A stretch of DNA of 64,000 bases from Bacillus shivajii (lineage in GTDB: Bacteria > Bacillota > Bacilli > Bacillales > Salisediminibacteriaceae). The position numbers and the translations under genes were made by a program. Location: contig NZ_CP084703.1 of the NCBI RefSeq assembly GCF_020519665.1, positions 3,162,001 to 3,226,000 of the forward strand. Direction: 5' to 3'. Positions within the stretch are counted from its first letter, which is position 1, and each line of letters starts with the position of its first letter. The notes under the pieces are model-generated. The model saw nothing but the letters and a program-made list of their open reading frames with translations, made no database searches and had not been told where the DNA came from. This document shows, one piece after another, positions 16,580 to 25,355 of the stretch.

Positions 16580-16917
16580 TTAATTTCCACAAATTGCTTC
16601 TAGATTGATATATTCCTATTATTACTATTAAAACCTGATAAGAGTGAATTATGAGAAAAATCTAACGAATCCCTCTTGAATAACTTTAGATACTCGAAAT
16701 ATCTTGAAATGCACTCAAAATAAATTTAATTCAGTATATTTTGATGTTTCTGAAAGTCTAAATCTAAGCTTTTTAAACTTACTTCAACCCTTGGAGCCAG
16801 TTATTCAGTAAAATCTCTTTTGTTGCCACAGGTTAAATCCATTGATTGAGCTACGATCTGCTAATTTAGCTACGACAAGTAAGCAACGGTGCTAAAATAC
16901 ATAAATTCTTAAAGTGC
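16580..16917 (-). promoter_or_regulatory. operon 1 upstream region, partly conserved with operon 2
   Basis: The sequence between the two operons contains no gene. On the minus strand it shares with the operon 2 upstream region (about 19455-19650) the ordered blocks AAGAGGGATTCG, TCACTCTTA, AATAGTAAT, TCTAGAA and TTTGTGGAAATT. AAGAGGGATT and AATTCACTCTT form an imperfect inverted repeat. These could be a promoter and an operator, or simply remnants of the duplication. Confidence 0.4.
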
Positions 16918-16960
16918 AAAAAAAAAACGACTAGATTACATGAAAGTAACCTTAGTCGCC
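16918..16960 (-). terminator. terminator of amino-acid ABC operon 2
   Basis: CGACTA and TAGTCG are the stem arms, and eight A residues on the plus strand give the minus-strand T-run. It is a paralogue of the operon 1 terminator. Confidence 0.75.
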
Positions 16961-17057
16961 ATACATTACCATTCTTCCAATACTGTTATTTAATTTCTCT
17001 GTATTGTTTTTTTCTTTAATTTAAAAAATATCGAGGTTGATCCTTTAAAGCTTTTAA

Positions 17058-17780
17058 TTATAGTACTTTGGATAAGAATGATTGCGTTCGTTCATGTTGA
17101 GGATTATCAAACAACTCTTTTGGTTCGCCTTCTTCTACAATATATCCTCCATCCATAAAAATCACACGATCAGCTACCTCTTTAGCGAATCCCATTTCGT
17201 GTGTAACGATCACCATTGTCATCCCTTCTTTGGCTAAGTCCTTCATAACTTCAAGGACATCTCCAACCATTTCTGGGTCCAAAGCAGATGTCGGTTCGTC
17301 AAATAGCATAATTTTCGGCTCCATTGCTAGTGCTCTAGCAATCGCCACACGTTGCTTTTGGCCTCCCGAAAGGTTATCAGGATAGACATCAGCTTTATCT
17401 GACAAACCTACCTTTTCAAGAAGTTCTTTCCCTAACTTATTTGCCTCTGATTCAGATCGCCCTTTTAGTCGTTTAGGACCTGCTGCAATATTATCAAGCA
17501 CTGTCATATGAGGGAAAAGGTTGAACTGCTGAAATACCATCCCTAACTTCTGACGCATTTGATTAATATTATTGTTTGAATCAGTAATGTCTGTTCCTTC
17601 TATATAAACTGCCCCACCAGTTGGTTCTTCTAAACGATTAATACAACGCAAGAACGTACTTTTTCCTGAACCAGATGGGCCAATCACACAAACGACTTCC
17701 TGTGGGGCAACTTCTGCATTTATATCTTTAAGAACTTCCAAATCACCGAATGATTTTTTTAAGTTTTCAATTTTTATCAT
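17058..17780 (-). CDS. polar amino-acid ABC transporter ATPase, operon 2
   Basis: This 240-aa paralogue of the operon 1 ATPase has the same motifs: [24 protein letters not shown] and [15 protein letters not shown]. Differences are clustered in residues 50-125 (for example [13 protein letters not shown] against [13 protein letters not shown]), while both ends are nearly identical. The start overlaps the upstream permease stop by 4 bp. With two full operons the cell may have two uptake systems with shifted affinity or substrate, or exchangeable ATPases. Confidence 0.9.
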   Translation of the reverse strand: MIKIENLKKSFGDLEVLKDINAEVAPQEVVCVIGPSGSGKSTFLRCINRLEEPTGGAVYIEGTDITDSNNNINQMRQKLGMVFQQFNLFPHMTVLDNIAAGPKRLKGRSESEANKLGKELLEKVGLSDKADVYPDNLSGGQKQRVAIARALAMEPKIMLFDEPTSALDPEMVGDVLEVMKDLAKEGMTMVIVTHEMGFAKEVADRVIFMDGGYIVEEGEPKELFDNPQHERTQSFLSKVL

Positions 17781-18430
17781 GATATTTCCAATCTCCTTTC
17801 AAGCCAACGGGAGAACAGCGTTAATAAATAAATAATGATAAAGTATAGAATTCCTACCGCAGTAAGAATTTCAAACGCACGGAAGTTTGCTGCATAAATC
17901 GATTGTCCAGACATTGTCAGTTCAGCAATACCGATAACGGAAAGAAGTGATGTATCTTTAATACTTACGATAAATTGATTGACAAAAGCAGGAAGCATTC
18001 GACGAACAGCTTGAGGTAAAATAATGATTCTCATTGTTTCACCATATGAAAAACCTAATGTTCTTCCAGCTTCCATTTGACCTTTATCGATTGAGTTTAT
18101 ACCAGCACGAAAGATTTCAACTAAATATGCTCCGGCATTAATACTAATAACGATAATACCTGCTGCAAAAGCAGAGATCCTCATATCTGTTACTGCTGGT
18201 ATACCAATATAAATATATAACATCTGTACTAAAATAGGTGTACCTCTAATAATGTTCACATAAACAGTTGCAATGCCTTTTAAAACTTTATTTCTCGCAA
18301 TACTAAATAATCCTAATACCAGTCCGATGACTAAGGCAATTAAAAGAGAAATAACTGTAATGAGTACTGTTATCCATAAACCTTTTAAAAGGACTGGCAT
18401 CGCATCCATAATTACTTGTAACGAATCGAT
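17777..18430 (-). CDS. polar amino-acid ABC transporter permease, operon 2 (apparent AUC start)
   Basis: This permease is nearly identical to the operon 1 permease, including [27 protein letters not shown] at 18440-18446 lies 9 nt before in-frame ATC at 18430, giving (f)[17 protein letters not shown]. The first ATG at 18409 is 30 nt beyond the Shine-Dalgarno, too far for normal initiation. In the shared leader segment Ser is encoded by TCG here and AGT in operon 1, which points to selection on the protein. The length is 217 aa from ATC and 210 aa from ATG. Confidence 0.85.
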   Translation of the reverse strand: MDSLQVIMDAMPVLLKGLWITVLITVISLLIALVIGLVLGLFSIARNKVLKGIATVYVNIIRGTPILVQMLYIYIGIPAVTDMRISAFAAGIIVISINAGAYLVEIFRAGINSIDKGQMEAGRTLGFSYGETMRIIILPQAVRRMLPAFVNQFIVSIKDTSLLSVIGIAELTMSGQSIYAANFRAFEILTAVGILYFIIIYLLTLFSRWLERRLEIS

Positions 18431-18454
18431 GGTCGTTCTACCTCCTTATTTTGT

Positions 18455-18486
18455 AAAAAAGGGTGGGATCTTCACTAGTCCCACCC
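18455..18486 (-). terminator. terminator-like hairpin inside operon 2, before the permease
   Basis: On the minus strand GGGTGGGA pairs with TCCCACCC, followed by TTTTTT. It lies between the binding-protein stop and the permease Shine-Dalgarno, so partial termination would leave more binding protein than membrane complex. Confidence 0.75.
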
Positions 18487-18571
18487 AGGGTATAACATCT
18501 TTTTAAATATTTATCTCATCGGATCTTATCCTGATAGAAGAATTGGATCAAAACTGATTTTCAAGTACAAA

Positions 18572-19354
18572 TTATTCAGCGAAGTATTGATCATAAATCT
18601 CGTCATATTTTCCACTTTCAAATAAATACTCTAGACCGCTGTTCATCTTTTCAACTAACCCTTCAGCATCTTTTGAAATTGCAATTCCATAATCTTCTCC
18701 AGTTAGACGATCACCAACAATACGAATATTAGACTCATCGCCATCTTGAACAATTTTATACGCGACACTTGGATAGTCATTAATGACAGCATCTGCATTC
18801 CCTGAGTTAATTTCCATATACATCATTGCATCTTCTTGGAAAATTGTAACTTCACCGTTGTATTCTTCAGCAAATTCGTTTGCCAATTCAAGACTAGATG
18901 TACCTTGCTTCGCTACGATTGTTGCACCATCTAAGTCTTCAAGACTATTAATCTCACTATCTGTTGGTACAACTAGAGATAAGCCTGATTCAAAATATGG
19001 ATCACTAAAATCTACAACTTCTTTACGGTCTTCACGAATTCCAATTGCAGAAACAGCTGCATCTACTTGGTCAGCTTGTAATGCTGGAATAATTGCATCA
19101 AAACGCATAATTTCCCAATTTACTTCTAGGCCTTCATGTTCACCAATTGCCTCAATGATTTGAATATCAAAACCTGTTAGTTCGCCATCTTCTACATATT
19201 CAAATGGTGGGTAATCTTGTACAACTGCTACAGAGATCTCCTCTTTTTCTTCACCTTCACTCGTACCAGCTTGCGCCTCTTCCCCTGAAGTTCCGCACGC
19301 AGTCATCACCAATAATAGTGTCGTTGTAAGTAATGCCACCATCATATTTTTCAT
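18572..19354 (-). CDS. extracellular polar amino-acid-binding lipoprotein, operon 2
   Basis: This 260-aa family 3 solute-binding lipoprotein has signal peptide MKNMMVALLTTTLLLVMTAC with lipid-bearing Cys20, then an acidic linker (GEEAQAGTSEGEEKEE). The ligand-pocket blocks match operon 1 (DYPPFEYVEDGELTGFDIQI, IREDRKEVVDFSDPYFESGL), so both proteins probably bind similar amino acids. The linker after the cysteine is the most divergent part. Start ATG 19354 begins the signal peptide. It is the first gene of operon 2. Confidence 0.92.
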   Translation of the reverse strand: MKNMMVALLTTTLLLVMTACGTSGEEAQAGTSEGEEKEEISVAVVQDYPPFEYVEDGELTGFDIQIIEAIGEHEGLEVNWEIMRFDAIIPALQADQVDAAVSAIGIREDRKEVVDFSDPYFESGLSLVVPTDSEINSLEDLDGATIVAKQGTSSLELANEFAEEYNGEVTIFQEDAMMYMEINSGNADAVINDYPSVAYKIVQDGDESNIRIVGDRLTGEDYGIAISKDAEGLVEKMNSGLEYLFESGKYDEIYDQYFAE

Positions 19355-19986
19355 ATTAAATCCACTTTCCTTTCTTTTCTGTAAAAAATTCAAGTTGTTT
19401 CTCCTCCCTAAATAAATGCTTTTAATTTCCTGAAATATTATTTTTAAAAACATTTTTTCTGACACGTTTAATACTTTATACGTATATTAAAATTTCCACA
19501 AAGTGGTTCTAGACAGATATATTACTATTAACTTGTCTTAAATGTACTAAGAGTGAGTTATACAGTCTATCTATCGAATCCCTCTTAAATAACAATAAAT
19601 ACTCTAAATATCTTAAAGTGTAGCAAAAATATATTTAATTCTATATTTTGCTAATTATTTATTTTATCAGTATTTTCACAATATAATATTTTCTGGAATA
19701 TCTCATGAAAAGTAATTTTTTGTTCTTAAGAGCAAATTATAAGGTTTGAGTAAGTGCTTATAAATAATTGTTCCGAGACTGGGCGTAGAAAAACATTTTC
19801 CTAAACGAGGGGGCGAAGGAATCTCAAAGTTCAGTTAATTATTGGTGTTTAAAGGTATTAATAGGTGTAATATTTCTTACCTAAAACTAGTCAGCATTTC
19901 TCTTGTATCTATTTTCTTATGACGCAATCCGGTGTGACCAAGTGATTGGAGATATTATGTCCAAACTTAGCGAATTTGTACCAGGG
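19355..19986. other. gene-free upstream region of ABC operon 2
   Basis: About 630 bp holds no supported gene. The part next to the operon (19355-19650) carries blocks shared with the operon 1 upstream region. The part from 19700 on is AT-rich and featureless to my eye up to the dispersed repeat at 19987. Confidence 0.6.
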
Positions 19987-20050
19987 CCGTGAAGCAAACG
20001 AAGTGAAGAATAAACGGATGTCGCATTTGTGTCTTGGGGTGAAAGAGAAG
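19987..20050 (-). repeat. dispersed repeat family C, partial copy
   Basis: On the minus strand this reads CTTTCACCCCAAGACACAAA then TGCGACATCCGTT, then TTCACTTCGTTTGC. It matches parts of 41401-41490 (plus strand) and 63180-63258 (minus strand). Copies share the core CACAAGTGCGACATCCG with drift. Confidence 0.6.
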
Positions 20051-20113
20051 GTGTTTTGAACGGACATCACGACTTTTTCAGTAGCTTCCTGTACTAGTGC
20101 TAGTTTTCAAAGT

Positions 20114-20146
20114 AATAAAAAAACCACTCTCCAGATGGAGAGTGGC
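20114..20146 (-). terminator. infC-rpmI-rplT operon terminator
   Basis: CCACTCTCCA and TGGAGAGTGG form a perfect stem, with TTTTTTTATT on the minus strand, just after the rplT stop. Confidence 0.9.
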
Positions 20147-20153
20147 TTTATTA

Positions 20154-20510
20154 TTACTTTAAGTTTGCTTTTGCTTTTTCTGCTAAATCAGTGAATGCTT
20201 TCTCATCGTTGATCGCAATGTCAGCAAGCATTTTACGGTTCATTTCGATACCAGATTGCTTTAATCCGTGCATGAAACGGTTGTAAGAAAGACCGTTCAT
20301 ACGCGCTGCAGCATTAATACGTGCGATCCATAATTTACGGAAGTCACGCTTTTTCTGTCTGCGGTCACGGTATGCATATTGTAATGATTTCATTACCTGA
20401 CCTTGTGCAGATTTAAATAATCTATGCTTTGAACCATTATAACCTTTTGCAAGCTTTAATATTCTTTTACGACGACGACGGGCAACATAACCGCCTTTTA
20501 CTCTAGCCAT
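20154..20510 (-). CDS. rplT: 50S ribosomal protein L20
   Basis: The 118-aa L20 is recognised from [20 protein letters not shown] at the start and [20 protein letters not shown] further in. It binds 23S rRNA early in 50S assembly. In B. subtilis it also represses its own operon through the mRNA leader. AAAGGAGG precedes the ATG. It is the last gene of infC-rpmI-rplT. Confidence 0.98.
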   Translation of the reverse strand: MARVKGGYVARRRRKRILKLAKGYNGSKHRLFKSAQGQVMKSLQYAYRDRRQKKRDFRKLWIARINAAARMNGLSYNRFMHGLKQSGIEMNRKMLADIAINDEKAFTDLAEKAKANLK

Positions 20511-20547
20511 CGTAATCCCTCCTTTAACTCTATTCTAAGTTAGTTTA

Positions 20548-20736
20548 TTAGATCATTTGACCGATACGTTTTTGGTCACTCTTATGAACAAGCGCGCCTT
20601 TACGTAGCTTACGCTTTTGCTTTTGAGACTTGTTTGCAGCCAAGTGGCTAGTATATCCGTGTGCACGCTTCAATTTGCCAGTTCCTGTCTTTTTGAAACG
20701 CTTTGCTGCACCTTTGTGCGTTTTCATTTTTGGCAT
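20548..20736 (-). CDS. rpmI: 50S ribosomal protein L35
   Basis: This 62-aa basic protein starts [20 protein letters not shown] and continues [20 protein letters not shown]. The ATG at 20736 is preceded by GGGAGGAA; codons upstream in frame are not part of the family. It is slightly shorter at the C-terminus than the common 64-66 aa form. It lies between infC and rplT. Confidence 0.97.
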   Translation of the reverse strand: MPKMKTHKGAAKRFKKTGTGKLKRAHGYTSHLAANKSQKQKRKLRKGALVHKSDQKRIGQMI

Positions 20737-20868
20737 CTTGGGTTCCTCCCTATGTCCATATTCGTTGTCTGTCTTGATAAAACTTTTGGGCTTAGCCCTT
20801 TGCAATCATCTGCCATTGATGATTGTTTATAAATGAAATAGTCGGTTGTTGTTGTCTTGAAAATCGGT

Positions 20869-21384
20869 TTATTTCTCAGCAGTCGGCGCTAAGACTAAGA
20901 ACATACTACGTCCTTCCATCTTTGGCTTCGACTCGATTGTTGCAATATCTTCACATTCCTTCGCAAGACGCTCTAATACTTCTCTACCTAACTGGGAGTG
21001 AGTAATCGCACGACCGCGGAAACGAATCGCAGCTTTTACTTTATCACCTTTCGTTAAGAATTTACGAGCATTACGAAGTTTTGTGTTAAAGTCATGTTCT
21101 TCAATGTTTGGGCTTAAGCGCACCTCTTTGACATTAATGACTTTTTGTTTTTTACGAGCTTCTTTTTCTTTCTTTTGTTGCTCGTAACGGAATTTACCGT
21201 AATCCATGATTCGGCATACCGGTGGTTTTGCGTTTGGCGCCACCATGACAAGGTCTAGATTGGCATTTTGCGCCATTTCTAAAGCTTCTTGTTTTGACTT
21301 GACCCCAATTTGGTCACCGTTTGCACCAACCAAACGTACTTCGCGAGCACGGATGGATTCATTGATCATCATATCCTTACTAAT
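20869..21384 (-). CDS. infC: translation initiation factor IF-3 (AUU start)
   Basis: This 171-aa IF-3 has [13 protein letters not shown]-type N-terminus (here [20 protein letters not shown]), the [21 protein letters not shown] block and the C-terminal domain ending FLVLAP. IF-3 discriminates against non-AUG starts on the 30S subunit. The start is ATT at 21384: GGAGGT lies 8 nt upstream and the reading then matches the family (ISKD). The ATG at 21417 precedes the Shine-Dalgarno and was rejected. An AUU start is the classical IF-3 self-control device. Confidence 0.95.
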   Translation of the reverse strand: MSKDMMINESIRAREVRLVGANGDQIGVKSKQEALEMAQNANLDLVMVAPNAKPPVCRIMDYGKFRYEQQKKEKEARKKQKVINVKEVRLSPNIEEHDFNTKLRNARKFLTKGDKVKAAIRFRGRAITHSQLGREVLERLAKECEDIATIESKPKMEGRSMFLVLAPTAEK

Positions 21385-21469
21385 ATTGAGCCACCTCCAT
21401 GAAATATTGCGGATCAAAGCAAGACGTGATCATAACACCGTTTAGCTTCACTGATGATGAAGCCTTATG

Positions 21470-21600
21470 ACAAAATAAAAAAGCGCGGGTGAAATTAAAT
21501 CGCCCACACTTCTATCTACGTGTTTCATCTTAGTCGTAACCTGTCAACTGCATAGGCGTCAATCAGGTGAGAAGCGGGCGCTTCTTCTTGCTTTGTTTCC
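21470..21600 (-). ncRNA. L20-type leader with attenuator, upstream of infC
   Basis: The region before infC contains a hairpin whose arms AGTGTGGG and CCCGCGCT pair (two G-T wobbles), followed by TTTTTTATTTT on the minus strand (21470-21511). Upstream are further complementary segments (GCGCCCGCTTC). In B. subtilis L20 binds such a leader and promotes termination. The identity is inferred from position and terminator; the L20 site itself was not proven. Confidence 0.65.
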
Positions 21601-21669
21601 ATTATTATGTTCACTTAAATACCTTAACACAACAATGGAGGCATGTCAAATACTCTATGAGATATTTTT

Positions 21670-21694
21670 TATAAAAACCGTTGTCAGACAACCT
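21670..21694 (-). terminator. terminator of the GGDEF-EAL gene
   Basis: GTTGTC and GACAAC flank a TG centre, followed on the minus strand by GGTTTTTATAAAAAA. It starts within 5 bp of the stop codon. Confidence 0.6.
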
Positions 21695-21698
21695 CCAT

Positions 21699-23873
21699 TT
21701 ATTTTACTGGTTTTACTTCTGTTTGACAATGAATATATTTTTCCAGAAATTTATCTGAAGGTAATGGTTTATCAAAATAATAGCCTTGCATAAAAGGACA
21801 GTCTACAGATTGTAAGTAATGATAGGCTCTCTCGATTTCAACCCCTTCGGCAATCATCTGTAGCCCTAAATCCTTCCCTAATTTGATTGTTGATGAAACA
21901 ATCGCACGATCTGCTTGATCCCCAGGTAAGTCTTTAATAAATGATTGATCGACTTTTAAACAATGGACGGGAAACTGCTTTAAGTAACTTAATGATGAAT
22001 AGCCCGTTCCAAAATCATCAATTGCTAGTGTGAAACCGATATCTCTTAATTTATACAACGTACGGATCGAATCTGTTGTATTTTCCATTAGGGAATTTTC
22101 GGTTATTTCTAGTTGTAATCGGCCTGGGTCAACTTCTTCAGTATCAACAATATGTTTTATTCGCCGAACAAAGTCAGACTGCTGTAATTGATAAGCAGAA
22201 ATATTAATTGATACATTAATTTGGTTAGCACCAAAGTTATCCCAACACTTTAAATCACGACATGTTTGTCTAATAACCCATTCCCCAATCGGTAAGATTA
22301 GTCCAGTATGCTCAGCGATTCGGATAAACTGTAACGGAGAAACCATTCCCTTTTCTGGATGTCTCCAGCGAATAAGTGCTTCACACGAAACAACTTTACG
22401 ACTTTCACCTTGGATGATCGGCTGATAGTAAAGTTCGAATTGATCTTCTGCTTTTACAGCTTGCCTCAATTCATTTTCTAATTGAACTTGTGATAGAAAC
22501 GTTCCTTTCATATCTGAACTGAAAAAACGATATGACTGCCCACCAGCTTTTTTTGCTGCAAAAAGTGCAAGGTCAGCATGCTTCATTAATTCTTCTGCAT
22601 TGACGGCTGAGTTTGGATAAATAGAGATTCCAAGGCTTCCTCGTAAATTAAAATCACCATCTTTGTACTGAAACGGTTCTTCTAATATGCCTAGTACTTC
22701 TTGTACGATCGTTAACAATCCTATTTCTGTTATATCATACAAGAGCCAAATAAATTCATCTCCTCCAAGATGATAAAGTTTATAGCTTTCGAAACTTTGT
22801 GATTTCAGATGTTGCATTCTCTCTGCGATCATCATGATAAATCTATCACCCGCAGAATGTCCAAGCGTATCATTAATATTTTTAAACTGATCAAGATCAA
22901 AGAGGACAAGACCAACCCTTTTATTATTACGTTTTGCTTTATTAAGACAATCGACCAAGTCTCCCTCTAACAAGCGTCGGTTAGGAAGGCCTGTTAATAT
23001 ATCTTGATAAGCCATATTCCTAACTGTAAGCTCTGATTTTTTTAACTCCGTTATATCACTAACCGAAGCAAAAACATGATTATGTACACTGTTCTCATCT
23101 TTTATCGGTGAAAGCGCAGCTTGTAAATAACGTTTCCCTTGCTTGAAATCGAATTTAACGCCTTCACCTAAAAATGCTTTTTGGAATTGCTGTTTAATTA
23201 ATGTTTTTTCCTCTTGATCACCTAAAATTTCTGTTACTATTCTGCCCTTTACATTCTCATTATCAATCCCGATTTCTTCTGCGAGCTTTCCCTCAAGTAG
23301 AGTTACGACTGGTTCAGTTTCCGCAGTAAAAGTTGTACGTAATACAAAATGGTGCAAGTTTTTCATTAGAGTAGGATAGTCTTCCTCAATGACTGACTGG
23401 CGTTCATCTTCCTCTTTTTTGCAGCTTGTAATATCAGTCAGTACAGAGATTACCTTGTCTATGATCCCCTCATCACTACGTACTGGAAAAAACGTCGCTT
23501 TTACCCAGTATTCTGCGCCTTGCTTGGTTAAGTCCTTCATTTCACCAGTCCATACTTCACCTTTTATCATCGTTTTCCACATATCTTTATAGAACAATTT
23601 CGTGTAATTGTTGTATTTCAAAAGTGAATAAGAACTTCCAATCAGTTCTTTTCGGTTGTATCCTGATATGTCACAATATGCATCATTGACATCCAAAATC
23701 TTCCCGGTATTATCTGTTACAGTCACCATACACGCTTGGTCAAAAGCTTCCATTAGTTCTTTTAGCTGACTGATCATTTGTTCTGTTGGCTTTGATAGCT
23801 TTCCTTGTTCTTTTATTAAATTTTCACGAAATTTTTCGATCCACCCATGTATTGTGACCATTGATTGAAACAT
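21699..23873 (-). CDS. PAS-PAS-GGDEF-EAL cyclic-di-GMP signalling protein
   Basis: This 724-aa soluble protein has, in order, a short helical N-terminus, PAS 1 (about residues 50-160, TDNTGKILDVNDAYCDISGY), PAS 2 (about 175-285), a GGDEF diguanylate cyclase domain (motif at 370-374) and an EAL phosphodiesterase domain (EAL at 498-500, then IDDFGTGYSSLSYLKQFPV). Both catalytic signatures are intact, so either synthesis or breakdown of c-di-GMP is possible. The RxxD inhibitory site normally five residues before GGDEF is absent (SYKLYHL). No membrane segment is seen, so PAS ligands would be cytosolic. It is monocistronic with AAGGATGGG before the ATG. Confidence 0.92.
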   Translation of the reverse strand: MFQSMVTIHGWIEKFRENLIKEQGKLSKPTEQMISQLKELMEAFDQACMVTVTDNTGKILDVNDAYCDISGYNRKELIGSSYSLLKYNNYTKLFYKDMWKTMIKGEVWTGEMKDLTKQGAEYWVKATFFPVRSDEGIIDKVISVLTDITSCKKEEDERQSVIEEDYPTLMKNLHHFVLRTTFTAETEPVVTLLEGKLAEEIGIDNENVKGRIVTEILGDQEEKTLIKQQFQKAFLGEGVKFDFKQGKRYLQAALSPIKDENSVHNHVFASVSDITELKKSELTVRNMAYQDILTGLPNRRLLEGDLVDCLNKAKRNNKRVGLVLFDLDQFKNINDTLGHSAGDRFIMMIAERMQHLKSQSFESYKLYHLGGDEFIWLLYDITEIGLLTIVQEVLGILEEPFQYKDGDFNLRGSLGISIYPNSAVNAEELMKHADLALFAAKKAGGQSYRFFSSDMKGTFLSQVQLENELRQAVKAEDQFELYYQPIIQGESRKVVSCEALIRWRHPEKGMVSPLQFIRIAEHTGLILPIGEWVIRQTCRDLKCWDNFGANQINVSINISAYQLQQSDFVRRIKHIVDTEEVDPGRLQLEITENSLMENTTDSIRTLYKLRDIGFTLAIDDFGTGYSSLSYLKQFPVHCLKVDQSFIKDLPGDQADRAIVSSTIKLGKDLGLQMIAEGVEIERAYHYLQSVDCPFMQGYYFDKPLPSDKFLEKYIHCQTEVKPVK

Positions 23874-24050
23874 GACATCCCATCCTTATTAGCATTCCTA
23901 AACCAACGATTAATGAATATAAATGAATCAATTTCATAATTCATTTCTTGAAAATTAGTTACAGATTTAGAATTTTATTTTCATCGTAATTTTTAATTGT
24001 ACACGTTGTTATCAATGCGTACTAATCTAGCAGCTCCGTTGGACTGCACC

Positions 24051-24150
24051 CGCTCGCTTTCCGCGGACGAACCGCCAAGCCTCCTCGGGAAAAGTACCCT
24101 GCGGGGTCTCGGCTGGCCCGTTTTTCCGCAGGAGTCTCGCAGATTCCGCC
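24051..24150 (+). repeat. GC-rich structured dispersed repeat
   Basis: The segment contains CTCGCTTTCCGCGGACGAAC, GCCTCCTCGG and CCTGCGG...CCGCAGGAGTC, the last forming a hairpin (24108-24132). The part CCTCCTCGG-CCTGCGGGGTCT-CCGCAGGAGTC recurs at 41512-41558. GC content is far above the flanks. Comparable repeats are common in Bacillaceae genomes. Confidence 0.6.
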
Positions 24151-24235
24151 AACTACGCAGGCGAACTTTATTTAAAAAGGTTGTTTTAAAGGTAGTTGTA
24201 CAATTATCACATTGAACTTAAACAATTCCTTTTAT

Positions 24236-24453
24236 TCAAGCTACTGATTCTAAAATTGAATATTTACGATTCAATCGTGCACCTGCTAATTTTAAACCGT
24301 TGTAAACCATAGTAACCATATCAAGTGAACTTTTGCTCTTTTACCTGTACGATACCTTACATTGTTTAACTGAAAGAATTCTTTTGAGTATCCAATGACA
24401 CGCTCCAAATCCTCTATACTAAATAGACTTTCTTGTCGTACAATAGTAGACAT
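24236..24453 (-). pseudogene. internally deleted transposase remnant
   Basis: Read on the minus strand, ATG at 24453 with AAAGGGGAAAG before it opens a frame beginning MSTIVRQESLFSIEDLERVI, like the N-termini of IS transposases. After about 41 codons the frame shifts, and the end reads MVTMVYNGLKLAGARLNRKY up to a stop at 24236, like a transposase C-terminus. The whole middle, including any catalytic residues, is missing. The IS family could not be named. It sits inside element E2. Confidence 0.5.
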
Positions 24454-24804
24454 AGGAGTCTTTCCCCTTTCGAATTGGTTTGTTGGGTACTTACTAAATT
24501 CGACATTTGGGGAGGTACTCCTTTTTTTTATGCCCTAGAACCGATGAGCTACGTAGGCTCAGATTTATGAAATTCATTCAAATTAGTAAAATGGTGTAAT
24601 TTATTGTAGAAAAATTGTATTATTTCTCATTTTACTGTGTTTATGCATATTAGACAAGCTGACTCAGCTTAAAAATACTTTAAAAATAAAATTTTCTTAA
24701 TTTTCTCCACACTCATGTCTTGAACTTTTCATAAGTTATTCGAATACCTCTAAAACATCTGACTAACCTATTAATGACTTGACAGAGTAATTTGAGGTGA
24801 AGGC

Positions 24805-25203
24805 ATGCAAATAATATACTTTTTAACCTTTATATCAATCGGTACTCTCCTTTCCTTTACAAATCAAAGTTTTGCAGAAGAACCGTGTATAGAACAAAAA
24901 GTAGATGAATTTTATCAATTAGAAGCTGCAGCTGAGGAAACCGTTGATGAATTATTAGATTCTTGGGAGGAAAGATCACAAAATCAATCTATATCCTTCA
25001 CTGACTATATGATCATGTACAGAGACTTTAAAAAAGCCGAAAGGAGAATCGATGAAGAATTTGACAAACTCATTGACAAATATACGAATCAATACGAAGC
25101 AGATGAAAGGGATGATGGTCTTGTTCAAGAGATCCATCAATCTTATGAAGATAAAAAGTACGAGATGTTTCAAAAAGTGAAAAAGTACGTGAAGTCATTG
25201 TAA
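24805..25203 (+). CDS. unknown secreted helical protein
   Basis: This 132-aa protein was not recognised. Residues 1-24 form a signal peptide (MQIIYFLTFISIGTLLSFTN, with likely cleavage after SFA). The mature part is charged and predicted mostly helical, with many Glu/Asp and Lys and a single Cys near its start (EEPCIEQK). GAGGTGAAGG precedes the ATG. It lies between element E2 and thrS as the only plus-strand gene there. A secreted or wall-associated role is inferred from the signal peptide only. Confidence 0.65.
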   Translation: MQIIYFLTFISIGTLLSFTNQSFAEEPCIEQKVDEFYQLEAAAEETVDELLDSWEERSQNQSISFTDYMIMYRDFKKAERRIDEEFDKLIDKYTNQYEADERDDGLVQEIHQSYEDKKYEMFQKVKKYVKSL

Positions 25204-25289
25204 CTTTCAGTGATACACGTATGTATTTACAGACGTTCGTTTTTCTTTGGTTCCTAAAGTCACACCTTTATTTCCAAAATGCAGAATAA

Positions 25290-25340
25290 CTAAAAAAAAA
25301 GAAGCTGTTTACAGTGGCTTGCACTTTGGACAGCTTCATC
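25290..25340 (-). terminator. thrS terminator
   Basis: GAAGCTGT and ACAGCTTC are the stem, with nine T residues on the minus strand, just after the thrS stop. Confidence 0.85.
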
Positions 25341-25355
25341 ATTAAAAAATCGTTT

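Larger units (their letters stand above)
23924..24580. mobile_element. MITE-like composite element, copy E2
   Basis: This 657-bp block is bounded by TGAATCAATTTCATAA at 23924-23939 and TTATGAAATTCATTCA at 24565-24580, an inverted pair with one mismatch. AA lies directly outside both ends. Inside are a GC-rich repeat (24051-24150) and a transposase remnant (24236-24453), so the interior differs from E1 and E3; only the ends are shared. It may be a nested or rearranged element, or the pairing of ends may be coincidental. Confidence 0.4.
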
